DNA from: Adiantum capillus-veneris
Taxonomy: Eukaryota > Streptophyta > Polypodiopsida > Polypodiales > Pteridaceae
Direction: 5' to 3'
DNA: 60,000 nucleotides
Assembly: GCA_014529385.2 (NCBI GenBank)
Contig: CM043942.1
Location: 26,480,469 to 26,540,468 of the forward strand
Shown: positions 1 through 11,519 of the stretch, in pieces
Position numbering within the stretch: position 1 is the first letter of the stretch
Layout: each line of letters starts with the position of its first letter
Notes under the pieces: model-generated
Told to the model about the DNA's origin: nothing
Seen by the model: only the letters and a program-made list of their open reading frames with translations
Databases searched by the model: none
Made by a program: the position numbers and the translations under genes

Positions 1-1839
1 CTCTTAAGGTTCTATACCAATCTCCAGCCTTTCCGCTTAGGGTCAAACTCAAAGCCTTACACTTATGTAGCTCATTGTGCTCTTCCAAGGAATCGCACAC
101 ATGTTCAAAGACTTCCATATGCTTTCTAGCATCTCCGTCTCCACTGAATTTCTATGTGAGCTTAGCTACTTGAACTGCCTTGCTCCTAGGCTCTCTATCA
201 GGTGCACTACGCATGTTTTCCGCAATAGAGCGACCGATAGTTTGAGCAAATGCTGCCAAATCTCCTATTTGAGCAGGTATAATGGGTGTATGTGCTCCTG
301 GAACCACATGTGAGATGGGATTTGGCCTTGGCCTTGGCATACGCGTGGCTCTTGGGTCCCATATTTCGTATGGTGGTGTACCAGACGGTGGTCCAAAGTT
401 TACAAGCGTGGCCCTAGGCATAGGGGGTGCCTAATATGGCATGTTATTATTAAATGGCATGGCTCCACTTGTATAAGAGCTTGGATAATGCCATTGTGGA
501 TTGTAAGCTCTTGGATTAATTGGAGGTGTAGGAGCTACATGAGGCTGAGGTACGACAGGTGCACACGATTGATACATACATGTAGGTATAGTTGGGGGCA
601 TTGTGCTACTAGGCATCGGTGCAGTGTTAACAAATGAACTCCATGGTGTACTTCTTGTCATGCTCACCACTAGGATATGCATGGTAGCCATAGTGTCATT
701 AAGAGAAAGATGAGCTAGATCTGGGAAGGTAAAGCTGCCACTTGTGGGCTCAGATTGTATTGAGGCTCCTGGCGAAACAACATATGGAGGATCAATGGGG
801 CTCACTGAGGGAGTCTCCATTTGTGATAGGGTTGGTTGGTTGGCCTTTCCCGTATCCAAGAATCTCATTAGGCCTGTTGAAGGCATGTTGATCCCTGTGT
901 TCTGTCTTTCTAACTCGACAATCCTATGGAGGACATCATAGACTTTATGTTGTTGCTCATCTATGCTAGTAGCACCCGATGTGGATTGTAGAACATCTAA
1001 CCAACCCACATGATAGGTGTGTCCTGTGTACCGATCAGTTAAAGCTTCTGCTTGTAGGTCATACTCCCAATTTTTGTTTAGGAATATCACATCTAGGCCT
1101 TGCGTGCTGGAGGTTTCCCTCGAAATGGAAGCATTATTGCTCCCCATTGCTTGCCCCTATGTGACTACTACCTTGGGAGCACTCGGTTGCTCGGCCGGCA
1201 TGATTGTTGTCATAGGAGCCTTTGCTTTCAGGGCTCGACTTTGTTCTAGCCTTCGTAGGTTCTCAATTTCCCTCTCCCTTATTGCTTGCATATAGCGTTC
1301 GATCTCTTGTACTTCGGCAAGACTCCTACCATCGGGTAGTAAAACCTCAGAGGGAGATAGTCCTAAAGGATCAGGAGGTGCAGTGGATGGAACATTCACA
1401 TGCACACTCTCAAGAAGCATAGGGTCTATTTTAGGCATGAATGACGAATTTACTTCCCCACTCCCTTCATTTATTTCATTAACCGCATGTTCGGAGCGAG
1501 TAGCTCTACTAAGGGTCTCTTTTAAGCGGCTAAACACGCTGGACCCGGGCCGTGGGCCCATGGCATGCATGTCTTGACTTGAACTATCACGGTTTGGTGT
1601 AGGATACCCCTCCATGACTTCGTAGTCAGAGGAAGAATCATTAGACGCGATATGAGGATCTTGGGTCTAGTACCTTGAGTCCCGGCCGAAGGTCCAAAAC
1701 CTAGGGTGGAGGAATAATGGGTACCCGCATAAATGGAGGCACTACCAATATGCTCGTGCTCTAACACTCGTCCAGAGCGTAGGTTCATATGACTTGGACC
1801 CCCTAGAAGTGTCAGTGAGTGCCTGTGAAGGCTGTTCAC
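1..1839 (-). pseudogene. Decayed LTR-retrotransposon gag (5' part, runs off the window)
   Basis: Left-reading remnant of a retrotransposon Gag, the capsid precursor of LTR elements. The N-terminal part begins near 1839 with an 'LRSGR' segment, shifts frame near 1615-1650, then runs in one frame through a proline-rich region to the window edge. The last roughly 50 codons (148 to 1) carry the usual Gag core pattern: 'KFSGDGD', an H..VFE stretch, 'KALSLTL', 'KAGDWY'. Three stops interrupt this single frame, at 1157-1159, 431-433 and 152-154, and all are TAG. The reading is coherent on both sides of each, so these are point mutations in one ORF and not three genes. Protease and polymerase would lie left of the window. 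The clade is not assigned; the 'WY' gag core is typical of Ty3/gypsy. Confidence 0.7.
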
Positions 1840-2242
1840 CTAGTATTTTTGGGTGTTTTGCAACCCAAGTTTTTTCTTAATTTTTTTTTTATTTTTTGGT
1901 CTTTTTTTTCTGACCCAGCTATAAAATAGAACGTATGATAGCTCAAAACGAGCGTCTCGGTCAGAGAGACATGCCGTGCTTTACAGCCCTCCATTTGGTC
2001 ACTTTATGCCCTCGGAATCCCTAAAACCGTCAATTTTTAGTAGGGAACTAGGCCCAAATTAGAAAGTCTAAGGGTGCAAGTGGGAAGAGAAGGGAGGAGA
2101 GTGGAGGACTTGCCCCACATGCTCTCATTCCCTCTTGAGGGGGTAGGGTATATATATAAGAGTGAGTCTAGTATATATCATAAGACTGAGGACTGAGGCT
2201 TGGGCCTGGGCCTGGGCCTGGGGAAATGATCCCGATCATTTA
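1840..2242. other. Probable retroelement leader or LTR sequence, no gene
   Basis: No ORF of interest. It lies upstream of the left-reading gag, so it is probably that element's leader or LTR. It contains poly-T runs, a TATATATATAAG stretch near 2149-2160 and a short GGGCCT tandem repeat at 2202-2223. I found no convincing primer-binding site. Confidence 0.35.
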
Positions 2243-2442
2243 GCAAGGGCCTTGCCTTACACTGTGTGCGAGCCATAGACGGCTCCAAGCACACAACTAG
2301 CTTAACTAGTAAGCTCAAAAGAGGGCAATGGTGTGTCACTCACCGCTCTATGCTCCTGCCGTGAAGGATTCCTCACCGCGAAGAAGAAGGAGACGCCACT
2401 ACGTCGCGCTCAACCGCTTCACCGCTGTCATGCCGCCGCAAT

Positions 2443-2499
<57 letters not shown>

Positions 2500-3004
2500 C
2501 ACACACACACACAAGGAGGTGAAGAGGAAGAAGATGGAGATGGAGATGGAGCAAGAGCACTCTTCTATTGCACAAATGAGAGAATAAGTGAATTTTAGGT
2601 TTAGTTGGCTTTTATATGAGCTCACCTCATTCACACTTGGGCGCCCATGCTTAGCCAACTAGTCCCTTGAATGTCCCAGTTAGAGTGCGCCTCTCATCGG
2701 CGATCACTCTTACCCTTTTCCTATTGGACCGACAAGCCCGGTACCTGACTCTACCAAATAAATAATACAATGCCCACCTTAGGTTACAACGTCCGTATCG
2801 TAGGTGATAGGGTGTCCGTGAGCCATGAGGGTAAACATGCGGCATAGCGGCGTCTCCCCCTTCTTCGCGGCGAGGAATTATCCACGAAGCAAGCGTAGAG
2901 CAGTGAGTGACACACCATCATCATCTTTGAGCTTACTAGTTTAGGCTTGTTGTGTGCTTGGAGCCATTTGTGGTTCGCACACGGTGTATCAGCAAGTTCC
3001 TTGC
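2243..3004. repeat. Imperfect inverted repeat of about 160-bp arms (2243-2405 and 2846-3004)
   Basis: The arm at 2243-2405 (with 'GGCTCCAAGCACACAAC', 'CTAGTAAGCTCAAA', 'GGTGTGTCACTCAC', 'GCGAAGAAG', 'GAGACGCC') reappears as the reverse complement of 2846-3004 with scattered mismatches. The spacer of about 440 bp contains the CT/CA microsatellite. The left flank is a gag reading left and the right flank a protease reading right. The arms could therefore be the 5' ends of two related elements placed head to head; a foldback transposon is the alternative. Confidence 0.7.
2444..2513. repeat. Compound microsatellite (CT)n-(AC)n
   Basis: About 26 CT units at 2444-2496, followed almost directly by about 8 AC units. 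Predicted ORFs across it that read Ser-Leu or Arg-Glu runs are artefacts of the repeat. Confidence 0.95.
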
Positions 3005-3126
3005 ATTGACACGTGCGACATACGCGCACAATGAGAACCCTGTTGTAAAAATACATGTTAACAAGGTCAGATAATACTTTGAGGGCAATGAATCCAATGC
3101 AACCATACAAATCACTACCAAGGGAT

Positions 3127-3480
3127 TAACTATGAAGGGAATCCTTGATGGTGGCACTGGGGTTAGCATTGTGATTAAAAATTGATGGGAAACTATCGGA
3201 AGACCTCACCTTGGGACCATAACCATGGTAGTAAAGATGGCCTATGGATCTATTGTAAAATCTATTGGGATGCTAGAAGATATCAAGATCAAGGTCTTTG
3301 GACATAAAATAAGAAATACCTTCATTCTTAGGGATCTCTCCAAGCACACTATGGCATCTAAGATGACCTTAGGAAGTCCTTTCATGAGGGAAGCAAAATG
3401 GTGCATGACTGGTCTAAAAACCATGTCTACTTGTAGTTCCAAGACTCTGTTATTCGAGTAGATCTTATAACTGGCCGAGC
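3127..3480 (+). pseudogene. Retropepsin (aspartic protease) remnant of the gypsy element
   Basis: Encodes a degraded retroviral-type aspartic protease, which would cleave the Gag-Pol polyprotein. The active-site triad is visible as 'ILDGGTGVSI' (D-G-G variant) near 3145-3175. About 80 residues later comes the second conserved segment 'LGSPFMREAK', matching the 'LGRPWLR.A' motif of plant Ty3 proteases. A stop follows 'VIKN' near 3183, and the frame is lost after 3461. The region to 3888 reads an acidic Ser/Glu-rich linker (3536-3880) with no recognised domain before the copia insertion cuts it. Confidence 0.6.
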
Positions 3481-3888
3481 ACATCCTCTAGGAAACAGAT
3501 TTATAATTGACCATAGATCTGACACCACAGTTCACTTGGCCCCATTGCAGTATTGTTACACATGTAAAATGGACACTGATGTTGGGGAATATTCTCCTTA
3601 TATGGATGTTCTACCTGGGATGACTGAATCTGACAATGTGGATTGGGTCCACCTAGCAACAACCATAGATACTTGGGGAAATAGGGGGACGACCTGGGTA
3701 ACACCTGAGGGAGATGAAATTCCACCACATGTGCCTTTAAATATGAAAGAAGCAATGCATATAGCTTCCGATGACCTACCAAGTGAAGGCTTGACTAACA
3801 TTGGAACCAGTAGCGTCTCACAAGACTATAGCCCACACGATTCGGAATCAGAATCATCAATTGAAACTGAATCCGAGTACAAAGAATC

Positions 3889-4080
3889 TGAAGGAGTACG
3901 AGCGGAAGTGCGACACGAGAGAGAGTGTGAGAAGAAGAGCACGACGATATGGTGAACTCGCTCTACTGTAATGTGTAGAGCATAGTGAGTTCTTATTAGG
4001 TTTTTACAAAAGAATATGTGTACATACGTGGCGGCCCGCCCACTTACCTGGGCGACCACATTGGGCTTTGTACCCCAACA
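3889..4080 (-). repeat. Copia 3' LTR
   Basis: A 192-bp direct repeat of 9196-9387 with only a handful of differences, for example GCGACACGAG against GTGACGCGAG. It ends TACCCCAACA. The close match between LTRs suggests a younger insertion than the gypsy element that hosts it. Confidence 0.95.
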
Positions 4081-4092
4081 ACCTCCCACTTA
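4081..4092 (-). other. Copia polypurine tract
   Basis: On the minus strand AAGTGGGAGGT lies directly against the 3' LTR, the expected position for priming plus-strand DNA synthesis. Confidence 0.75.
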
Positions 4093-4169
4093 AAGTCCAA
4101 TGTGGTACTTTAAGTGTGAGAGAAGCTACTATACAAGCTAATATACAAGAGATGTAGAGAAGTGATGTA

Positions 4170-5492
4170 CTACCCTACACCTAACTGCTTGCGAAAATGC
4201 GCAAAGCTCTCTGAGGGAAGTCCTTTTGTAAGTAGATCAGCAGGATTTTCTGTGGTGTGAACTTTGACAAGCTGAAGTTGCTTATCCTCGAGCATTTCCC
4301 TGATGAAATGATACTTCACATCCACATGCTTTGTCTTTGAGTGATAAACTGGATTGCGAGCCAATTGTATAGCACTTTGACTATCACAATATAACATAGG
4401 CATCTCTTCTTTGATTCCCAAATCTGTTACTAGTCGATTAAGCCAAATTGATTCTTTGCATGCCTCTGATGCTGCAACATATTCATCCTCTGTAGTAGAC
4501 TGAGTAACACAATCTTGTAATCTAGAACGCCATGATACTGCTCCACCAGCCAATGTAAAGACATACCCTGATGTAGACCTTCGGTTGTCTAAGTCACCTG
4601 CATAATCTGAGTCTCTAAAACCCTTTACACTTAGCTCCTGACTCCCATAGCATATACGCATACTCTTTGTAGCTTTCAGGTATCTCAATATTCCTTTCAC
4701 TGCCTCCCAATGTTTCTTGCCTGGGTTTGACATGTATCGACTTACTACTCCCACTGCAAATGCAATGTCTGGGCGAGTAGCAATCATTGCATACATCAAA
4801 CTACCCACTGCAGACGCATATGGAATCTTATCCATTTCAGCCTTTTCTTCCTCAAACACAGGACAATCTTGTTTGTTAAGTTTCACATATGGTGGCAATG
4901 GAACACTCAATGCCTTTCCCTTCTCCATATTGAAACGTTGCAAAACCTTGTCAATATACTCTGTTTGAGATAACCAAATCAACTTCTTTGATTTGTCTCT
5001 CTCAATGCGCATACCAAGTATATGACTTGCCTCACCCATGTCTTTCATGTCAAACGATTTTGCCATCTTTGACTTCAAAGCTGAAATTTCTTCCAAGTGC
5101 TTGCCAGCAATCAACATGTCATCCACATACAAAATAAGGATCAGCCAACTGCCATCCTTAGCCTTCTTTGTATATAGACAGTGATCGAACTCACTACGTT
5201 TGTAGCCTTGAGAAAGCATAAACTTGTGGAATTTATGGTACCATGCCCTCGGTGATTGTTTTAAGCCATAAAGACTCTTTAACAACTGGCATACCCAATC
5301 TTCCTTGCCTTTCTCAACAAACCCTTCTGGCTTCTGCATGTAAATTTCCACATCTAAATCACCATGCAAGAACGTTGTCTTGACATCCATTTGGTGCAAC
5401 ACCAAATCTAATATAGCAACCAATGCAAGAAAGCATCTCAATGTAGTCATCTTGACCACCGGAGAGAAGACTTCATCAAAGTCAATGCCTTG
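4170..5492 (-). pseudogene. Copia reverse transcriptase and RNase H (C-terminal pol)
   Basis: About 440 codons open, the best preserved ORF of the element. RT motifs: 'MDVKTTFLHGDL' (first catalytic Asp), 'LYGLKQSPRAWY', and 'YVDDML' near 5116-5130 with both catalytic aspartates. RNase H follows: 'DSDYAGD', 'TTEDEYVA' and 'CDSQSAI' supply the catalytic D-E-D set, then 'KHVDVKYHFIRE' and 'ADLLTK', the usual copia end. The 5' limit is a TAA (5493-5495) inside the RT, because 'FKQ' before it and 'QGIDFDEVFSP' after it are one continuous motif. This stop, and those upstream, prevent full Pol production. Confidence 0.93.
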
Positions 5493-5495
5493 TTA

Positions 5496-6286
5496 TTGCT
5501 TAAAGCCCTTGGCAAAAAGCCTTGCTTTGTACTTTGGCTGACTATCATGAGCGGTGATCTTATACCTGTAAACCCATTTACAAGGTAAAGCCTTTTTGCC
5601 ATGTGGTAATTTAACTAGCTTCCATGTCTTGTTTTTATGCAGAGCTGTCATCTCTGACTGCATGGCCAATTGCCAATTCCCGGAGTCCTTCATTTGCACT
5701 GCTTCCTTGTAACATGAAGGTTCATTGCAATCAGTCAACATGACATAGTTCATAGATGGAACAAACCTATCAGGAGGTCGCGTGATACGTCCAGATCTAC
5801 GCACAATAGGTGGCTTAGGCTCAGCCACAACCTGTGGTTCCACTCTATCATGTCCTTGCTCCTCTTGAGCCCTGACATTTTGTCTTGCACGTGCAGGTCC
5901 ATCTTCTTGGAAGACAACTCTTCTAATCTCCTCAACCCTCTCTGGTTTAGAATGATATTTGGATTCATTAAAGTGAACATCATTGCTGCGGACAACCTTT
6001 CTGGATTCGGGATCCCAAAGTCTGTACCCCATCTCACCAGAATTACCATAGCCTAGAAAGATGCACTTTCTACTCTTTGGCTCAAGTTTGTTCCTAAATT
6101 CCTTTGGAACGTGAGTATATGCCTCAAAGCCAAAGACTCTGAGATGCTTGTATGAGGGCATTTTGCCTGACCATACCATCTCTGGCATTGAATCCTTCTG
6201 CAAAACCTTACTAGGAGATCTATTTACAAGATGAACAGCTGTTGATACAGCTTCAGCCCAAAACCCATTTGGCAGTTGTGCATTTA
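5496..6286 (-). pseudogene. Copia integrase C-terminus and RT N-terminus
   Basis: Continues the copia pol. 'KHLRVFGFEAY' and 'KCIFLGYGNSG.MGYRLWDP' are the integrase C-terminal (GKGYR-like) region; 'EMTALHKNKTWKLV' and 'CKWVYRYK' are the start of the RT. It joins the upstream core near 6287 by a one-base frameshift: an extra A in an A-run changes the reading of 'LSNAQLPNGFW'. The segment ends at a TAA in frame with the downstream RT. Confidence 0.88.
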
Positions 6287-6648
6287 GACAACATACTTCT
6301 GACCTTCTCTTGTATGGTCTTATTCATCCTCTCAGCAACACCATTTTGAGGAGGATTGTAAGGAGCAATAAGTTCACGTTTTATACCTTTTAACTCACAA
6401 AAGTCCTGAAAGGGCTTTGAAACATACTCTCCACCATTGTCAGTGCGTAAGCATTTAAGCTTCTTGCCACTCTGATTCTCCACAAGTGTCACAAACGTTT
6501 TGAAAACACTAAACGCTTCATCCTTGTGCTTGAGAAAGTAAACCCATCCTTTCCTCGAGTAATCATCTATAAATGTCATAAAGTAAGAAGCTCCCCCTAG
6601 AGATAGGTTAGGCATAGGTCCACACAAATCACTATGAACAAGTGCCAA
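6253..6648 (-). pseudogene. Copia integrase catalytic core
   Basis: Carries the DDE triad of the retroviral integrase fold: 'VHSDLCGPM', 'LRTDNGGEYVS' and 'PPQNGVAERMN'. It follows the upstream Gag-protease segment in the same frame, separated by one TAG (6649-6651). No real start codon exists here, as the frame is part of the single Gag-Pol ORF. The last dozen residues are out of frame because of the insertion near 6287. Confidence 0.9.
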
Positions 6649-8151
6649 CTATGTATCTCTTCTACTGCTTCTATGCTTATGTGGCCGCTGTGTTTGCTTA
6701 CCATACAGACAATGTTCACAGAATTCAAAATCATTAAATGAAAAGCTAGGCAAATAACCAGAACGAGACAAGATTTCCATTCCCTTCTTGGACATATGTC
6801 CTAACCGGCTATGCCACAAAGAAACGTTCGGCTGCTCGGTTACATTGATTACATTTTTAGAGACATTTGATACATAAATCATGTAAAGTCCTCCAGACTT
6901 TACTCCATGTGCTACTGTCATAGAACCCTTGGATATCTTCCACATGTTCTGTCCAAAAGTGGTGACGTAGCCAGCATCATCAAGTAAACATGTGCTGATC
7001 AAGCTCTTTGTAATTGCAAGAACATGTCTCACATTCTTCAGCGTGAAAGAAGAGCCATTCTGAAACTTCAATTGAACATCTCCAACACCTAAGATCTCAC
7101 GTGTCTGCCCATTGCCTAGCCGAACATGATCTTTAGTGGTCACATAAGAAGTAAACCACTCCTTGTTTGGAGACACATGTGGTGATGCTCCTGAGTCTAT
7201 AATCCAGTCACTCAGTGCATTTCCATCACATGCTGTAAGAAGAGTTGAGTCCATTGTATTCTTCAAGAAGTAGATGTCTCCCGACACTAGGCTGTCATCC
7301 TCTGCAACAGTGTTTGTCACATTTATTTCTTGAATCTTCACTGAGGACTTGTTCTTCTCACCATGGTCTTCAGCTTTCTCTTTGCCTTTTTCTGATTTCC
7401 ATTCTCTGCAGTCTCTTTTCATGTGACCCTTCTTGCCACAATGGTAGCATTCTATGTCACTCTTGCCTTTAGCACTGCGGGACTTGCTACGAGGCTGATT
7501 CCTCTTTCCACCTTTGTACTTTTCTTTGGTCCTTCCCGTGACAACTACGGCTGTTCCTTTGCCTTTGTCCATTGTCTTTCTATTGGTTTCTTCAGTAAGC
7601 AGACTTTGTTCTACACCTGCTATGTTCAAACCATCTGGAGGTGCAGAATTACTCAAAGCTGTGCAAAAAGTGTCCCAACTTTCCGGCAATGTGATCAACA
7701 GAAACATAGCTCTAACAAGTTCATCAAACTTGACACCTTGAGCTGACAACTGACTGTAGATTGTGTTGAATTCATTCAGATGATTGGACATAGGTGTCCC
7801 TTCTTTCATCTTCGAGTCAACAAGCTTCTTAAGCCAGTATACCTGTGAAGCTGCACTCTGCTTCTCATAAAGATCACTCAGCTTTAACCATGCTTGATAA
7901 GCCGACATCTCGTCTGCTACATTGAAGTAAACGCTTTCTGCCAAAGTCAGCATAATGGTAGAAAGTGTCAATTCATCCATTTCGCTCCATTCATCTTCGT
8001 CCATATCTTCTGGTTTTATCCCCTTGAGCTTTATAGGTTTTATCTGCTTCTTTTGTACCAACACATGCCAAATCTATTGCTTCCACAAAGGGAAATTGGT
8101 TCCATCCAGCTTCTTGATATTGTAAAGAGCAATGTCCTGTGATCTAGCCAT
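6649..8151 (-). pseudogene. Copia Gag, protease and integrase zinc-binding region
   Basis: The start is set at ATG 8149-8151 ('MARSQDIALYN'), the usual copia Gag beginning, with 'LDGTNFPLW' at residues 15-23. Codon 26 is a TAG (8074-8076), so a naive call starts at 8064. Next come a UBN2-type Gag body ('AYQAWLKLSDLYEKQSA', 'LITLPESWDTF') and a CCHC knuckle 'CYHCGKKGHMKRDC' near 7412-7453. The protease site 'IIDSGAS' is near 7190-7200. The integrase HHCC region 'LWHSRLGHMS' to 'CEHCLYGKQ' lies at about 6690-6830. It ends at TAG 6649-6651, beyond which the integrase core continues in frame. Confidence 0.92.
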
Positions 8152-9181
8152 AGCTACGCTTCACAGTAGTTTACTTTCCTGGGAAAAATTCGGCAGAGTT
8201 TCCCGTGTAAACTGACCTCTGAACCAATATCAACCTGTCAAATGAACCAATAAAGCTTCAGATTCTGCATAAATTTCGGCAGAGTCTCCTTTGTAAAATG
8301 GCTGTGGTGTACTCAAAAACATACCAAAAAACAGCTCAAAAACACTGTCTCTCTGACACTGTAAGCTGTGGGTAAACCTGTCCTGCACCTGTACTGTCCT
8401 GTCACTGTCCTGTAAGCATAGACTGCGACAATGCCTCAACGGCAGTAAAGCAAAGATGCAATCCCAACTGTCTAACTCACAATCAATACATCCTAGCTGC
8501 CTATCTAAGGGTGCTCGAGGGATCGCTCCAAGACCTGTATCACCGAAAGGATCTCAACATTCGAGAATCCCCCAGCTCAATAAAACCTCACTCGACCCTC
8601 AACAAAGGCTGCAGTAAATCTGACAGTACATAGACTTCCCACAAAGTCATACATCCATAAATTTCCCACTGTATGTTGTAACCGCTGCGGCGGTTGTTTG
8701 CTGCGTGACTCACAGCCAGCAAACCCTCAACAGACGTACATCATCTCTGACAATACATCCCATGTGGAAGTACCTGCAATGTCAGGATGAAATCTGGAAT
8801 ATCAAGCAGCAAACACAAGCTACCTGATGAACTAGTGGATGTCGCCTACAGTCTGTGTGTAGATGTGCCCGTGTTGTATGTGACATGCCTCCAAGAACTG
8901 TGAGCCGTCCTTCGATGTGTAGACAGCCACAAATCAACACTCTGGGAGTGTCGATATCCTCAACACCTGTAGTCGTAGGCCGAAAACCCCAAATTTGCAG
9001 AGTCGGATCTGCACCCGTCGAGACCACGTAGTCGAAAATGGCTTGCACAGACCTTTGTCGAAGCCAAACGGTGGCCGAGATGACCACGACATTTGGGGAT
9101 GTGTCTTTGCCTGTCGAATTTCACTCCAATCTGAGCTGGTGACTCTAGCTTCCTGCAGTGCTGCCCCGAGCCTCGATCTGA
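8152..9181 (-). other. Copia 5' untranslated leader
   Basis: About 1 kb between the primer-binding site and the Gag start. No ORF with a recognisable product. A short motif 'CGGCAGAGT.TCC.GTGTAAA' occurs twice (near 8191 and 8277). The leader is long for a 192-bp-LTR copia element. Confidence 0.6.
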
Positions 9182-9193
9182 GCTCTGATACCA
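9182..9193 (-). other. Copia primer-binding site (initiator Met tRNA)
   Basis: On the minus strand TGGTATCAGAGC sits two bases inside the 5' LTR. It is complementary to the 3' end of plant initiator methionine tRNA, the standard copia primer. Confidence 0.92.
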
Positions 9194-9195
9194 GT

Positions 9196-9387
9196 TGAAG
9201 GAGTACGAGCGGAAGTGTGACGCGAGAGAGAGTGTGAGAAGAAGAGCACGACGATATGGTGAACTCGCTCTACTGTAATGTGTAGAGCATAGTGAGTTCT
9301 TATTAGGTTTTTACAAAAGAATATGTGTACATACCTGGCGGCCCGCCCACTTACCTGGGCGACCACATTGGGCTTTATACCCCAACA
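9196..9387 (-). repeat. Copia 5' LTR
   Basis: Direct copy of 3889-4080, 192 bp, TG...CA on both strands. On the minus strand it would drive transcription of the element. Confidence 0.95.
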
Positions 9388-10100
9388 AAATCTGAGTTAA
9401 ATCTGATGCAAATGTGGGGACAAACCATTCAGGGCCCAGTGTACCCTAGATGACCATCTATCCAAGAGAGCAGAAGACACAAGTAGCGATTCATCTAGTG
9501 ACTCTTCATTAGAGATTAGTGGTAATCGAAAATTAGACAAGAAGAGTAAGAGATATAAGAGGCAACGATATCAAGCAAATGTGTGCTAGAATAAATGAAA
9601 AGAAATCTACCGTAGAATGGCTTAATTATATACGGGCATGTGATGCTCATCGAAAGTTGGTAGATAACTGGGGTGAATACGTTCAAAGCATTATGTGGTG
9701 TAGTCAACAATCCATTGACGTCACACAGCTAGAGGCTACAAAGAAGCCAAAGTTGAGCCGTACCGTAAGGAGACGACAAAATCGAGAGTTATCTCAACAA
9801 CAAAAGAAAGCAGAAGTGAGATCACAGTCCACAGAACAACAAGACCCCGCAAACTTACACTCTGCACCCGATCATTTCAAATCCTACACCACGAGGAGCG
9901 TAAGGTTGTGTATACAAAGGCTCAAAGAAAACCTATGGATGGAAGCAATGGAGTCTATGATGGTCCACCAATAGTTAAGGAGATAGAGTTAGCACACCCA
10001 GGTGAGGAGTCCAAACCTGTCTTTATTGCAGACTGAGGAGTATGTACTTAAAGAACTTCTCAAGGAATTCAAAAATATATTTGCTTAGACATCTCATGAT
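9388..10100 (+). pseudogene. Gypsy element protease-RT linker (continuation after the copia insertion)
   Basis: The host gypsy reading frame picks up again right of the copia element. A coherent but unrecognised stretch at 9579-9974 is rich in Lys, Arg, Glu and Gln ('RRRQNRELSQQQKKAEVRS'), consistent with a flexible Pol linker. No catalytic motif. It leads into the RT start at 10101. Confidence 0.5.
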
Positions 10101-11403
10101 ATGAAAGGTGTTCCACCTTCCGTGGTGCAACACACAATCCCCATGAATAGCATGGCTAAACTAGTTCAGCAACGACCCTACCCAATGAATCCTAAGTATG
10201 CAAAGATCGTTCAAGAAGAGATTGAAAAGCTTGTGAAATGCGGATTCATATGCGGATTCAGAATGGGTGTCTCCAATAGTGATTGTGCCGAAAAATAATG
10301 AGAAACTCAGAGTGTGTGTGGATCTCAAGAAGGTCAATGCCGCCACTAGGAGGGATCATTACCCCTTGCCATATTCAGAACATGTGCTTGAAAGAGTTGC
10401 AGGAAAGGAAGCTTATAGCTTTTTAGATGGGTACTCTAGCTACAATCAAATCACAATTGCGCTAGAGAACCAAGTTAAAACAGACTTTATAATCGAATTT
10501 GGAGTGTTCGCATTTCGTGTTATGGCTTTTGGCTTAACCAATGCCCCTGCTACCTTTCTAAGATTAATAAACACCACTTTTAGAGAATATTTGAGGGAGT
10601 TTTGTGAAGCTTTCTTAGATGACCTTTGTGTTTATTCTTCTTGGAAAGAACATCTATCATGTTTATGGAAATTGTTTGAGAAGTGCAGATTGTATCGCAT
10701 CTCCTTAACCCCTTTCAAATGCCAATTCTGGGTTAAACATGGACTCATTTTAGGGCATATAGTGTCTAAAAATGGGATTTCCACAAACGAGAGAAAAATT
10801 AAAGCCATTGCTGAATTGCCACCACCTGCAAACTATAAAGGATTTCACAGGTTCATGGGCCATGTTGGTTATTATCGGCGGTTTATTTTAAACCTTGCCA
10901 ATATAGATCGTCCATTGTACAAACTTCTTATTGAATTCCACTGGACCGCGGAGTGTGAACATGCTTATGAGTCATTGAAAAAGACCTTGACTAGCACTCC
11001 TATTCTACGAGTGCCGGATTGGAATGTAATTTTTCATGTGCATATTGATGCATCGAATTTCGCTATTGGGTGTTCTAGCTGAACCATAGGAACATAAATT
11101 GACTACCCAATTAGCTTTGCAAGTCGTCAATTGAATGATGCCAAGAGAAAATACACCACTACAGAGCGGGAAGGTTTAGCTATGATTTTCGCAGTGAAGA
11201 AGTTTCGCTACTACCTTCTTTTCAATAAGTTTGTTTTCTATGTGGATCATCAAGCTTTGTTGTATCTAGTAAATAAACCTTGTTCCACGGGAAGAATTAC
11301 ATGATGGTTGTTAATTCTCCTTGAGTTTGATTTTATCGTTGTGGTGAGACTTGGTAAAAAACATGTCATGGTGGATCATTTGTCTCACATAGCTAATGGT
11401 TAA
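10101..11403 (+). pseudogene. Ty3/gypsy reverse transcriptase and RNase H remnant
   Basis: 'MKGVPPSVVQHTIPMN' and 'RPYPMNPKYAKIVQEEIEKLV' open the RT. After a frameshift near 10265-10298, 'SPIVIVPKNN.KLRVCVDLKK', 'YSFLDGYSSYNQI', 'AFGLTNAPATF' and 'FLDDLCVYS' (catalytic Asp pair, about 10612-10623) follow in a 271-codon ORF. RNase H continues after a stop at 11080: 'HVHIDASNFAIG', 'TTTEREGLAMIFAVKKFRYYLL', 'VDHQALLYLVNK'. Several stops there end its function. Sequence style matches the fourth element at 30.9-34.6 kb. Confidence 0.9.
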
Positions 11404-11519
11404 TCCTCTACAGGAGTCGATGATGAATTGCTCAATACTTCCTTATTTCTAGTTGAGACCGTGCCTCAATGGAGTGAGAAGATTGGGAACTTTCTAGTTA
11501 ATGGTTATCCACCCAAAGA

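Larger units (their letters stand above)
3889..9387 (-). mobile_element. Ty1/copia LTR retrotransposon, full length, decayed
   Basis: A 5,499-bp element on the minus strand. It is bounded by 192-bp LTRs (3889-4080, 9196-9387) that begin TG and end CA on the plus strand. A primer-binding site lies inside the right LTR and a polypurine tract inside the left LTR. Internal order is Gag with zinc knuckle, protease, integrase, then RT and RNase H; integrase before RT is the copia hallmark. Flanking bases GAATC (3884-3888) and AAATC (9388-9392) look like a five-base target-site duplication with one mismatch. The host gypsy frame resumes across the insertion site. In-frame stops at 8074, 6649 and 5493 and a frameshift near 6287 make it non-autonomous. 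Confidence 0.93.

Noticed and set aside
6253-8064. Separate copia genes starting at 8064 and 6648
   Set aside because: Each apparent start merely follows an in-frame TAG; the true Gag start is at 8151 and the element has one Gag-Pol frame.
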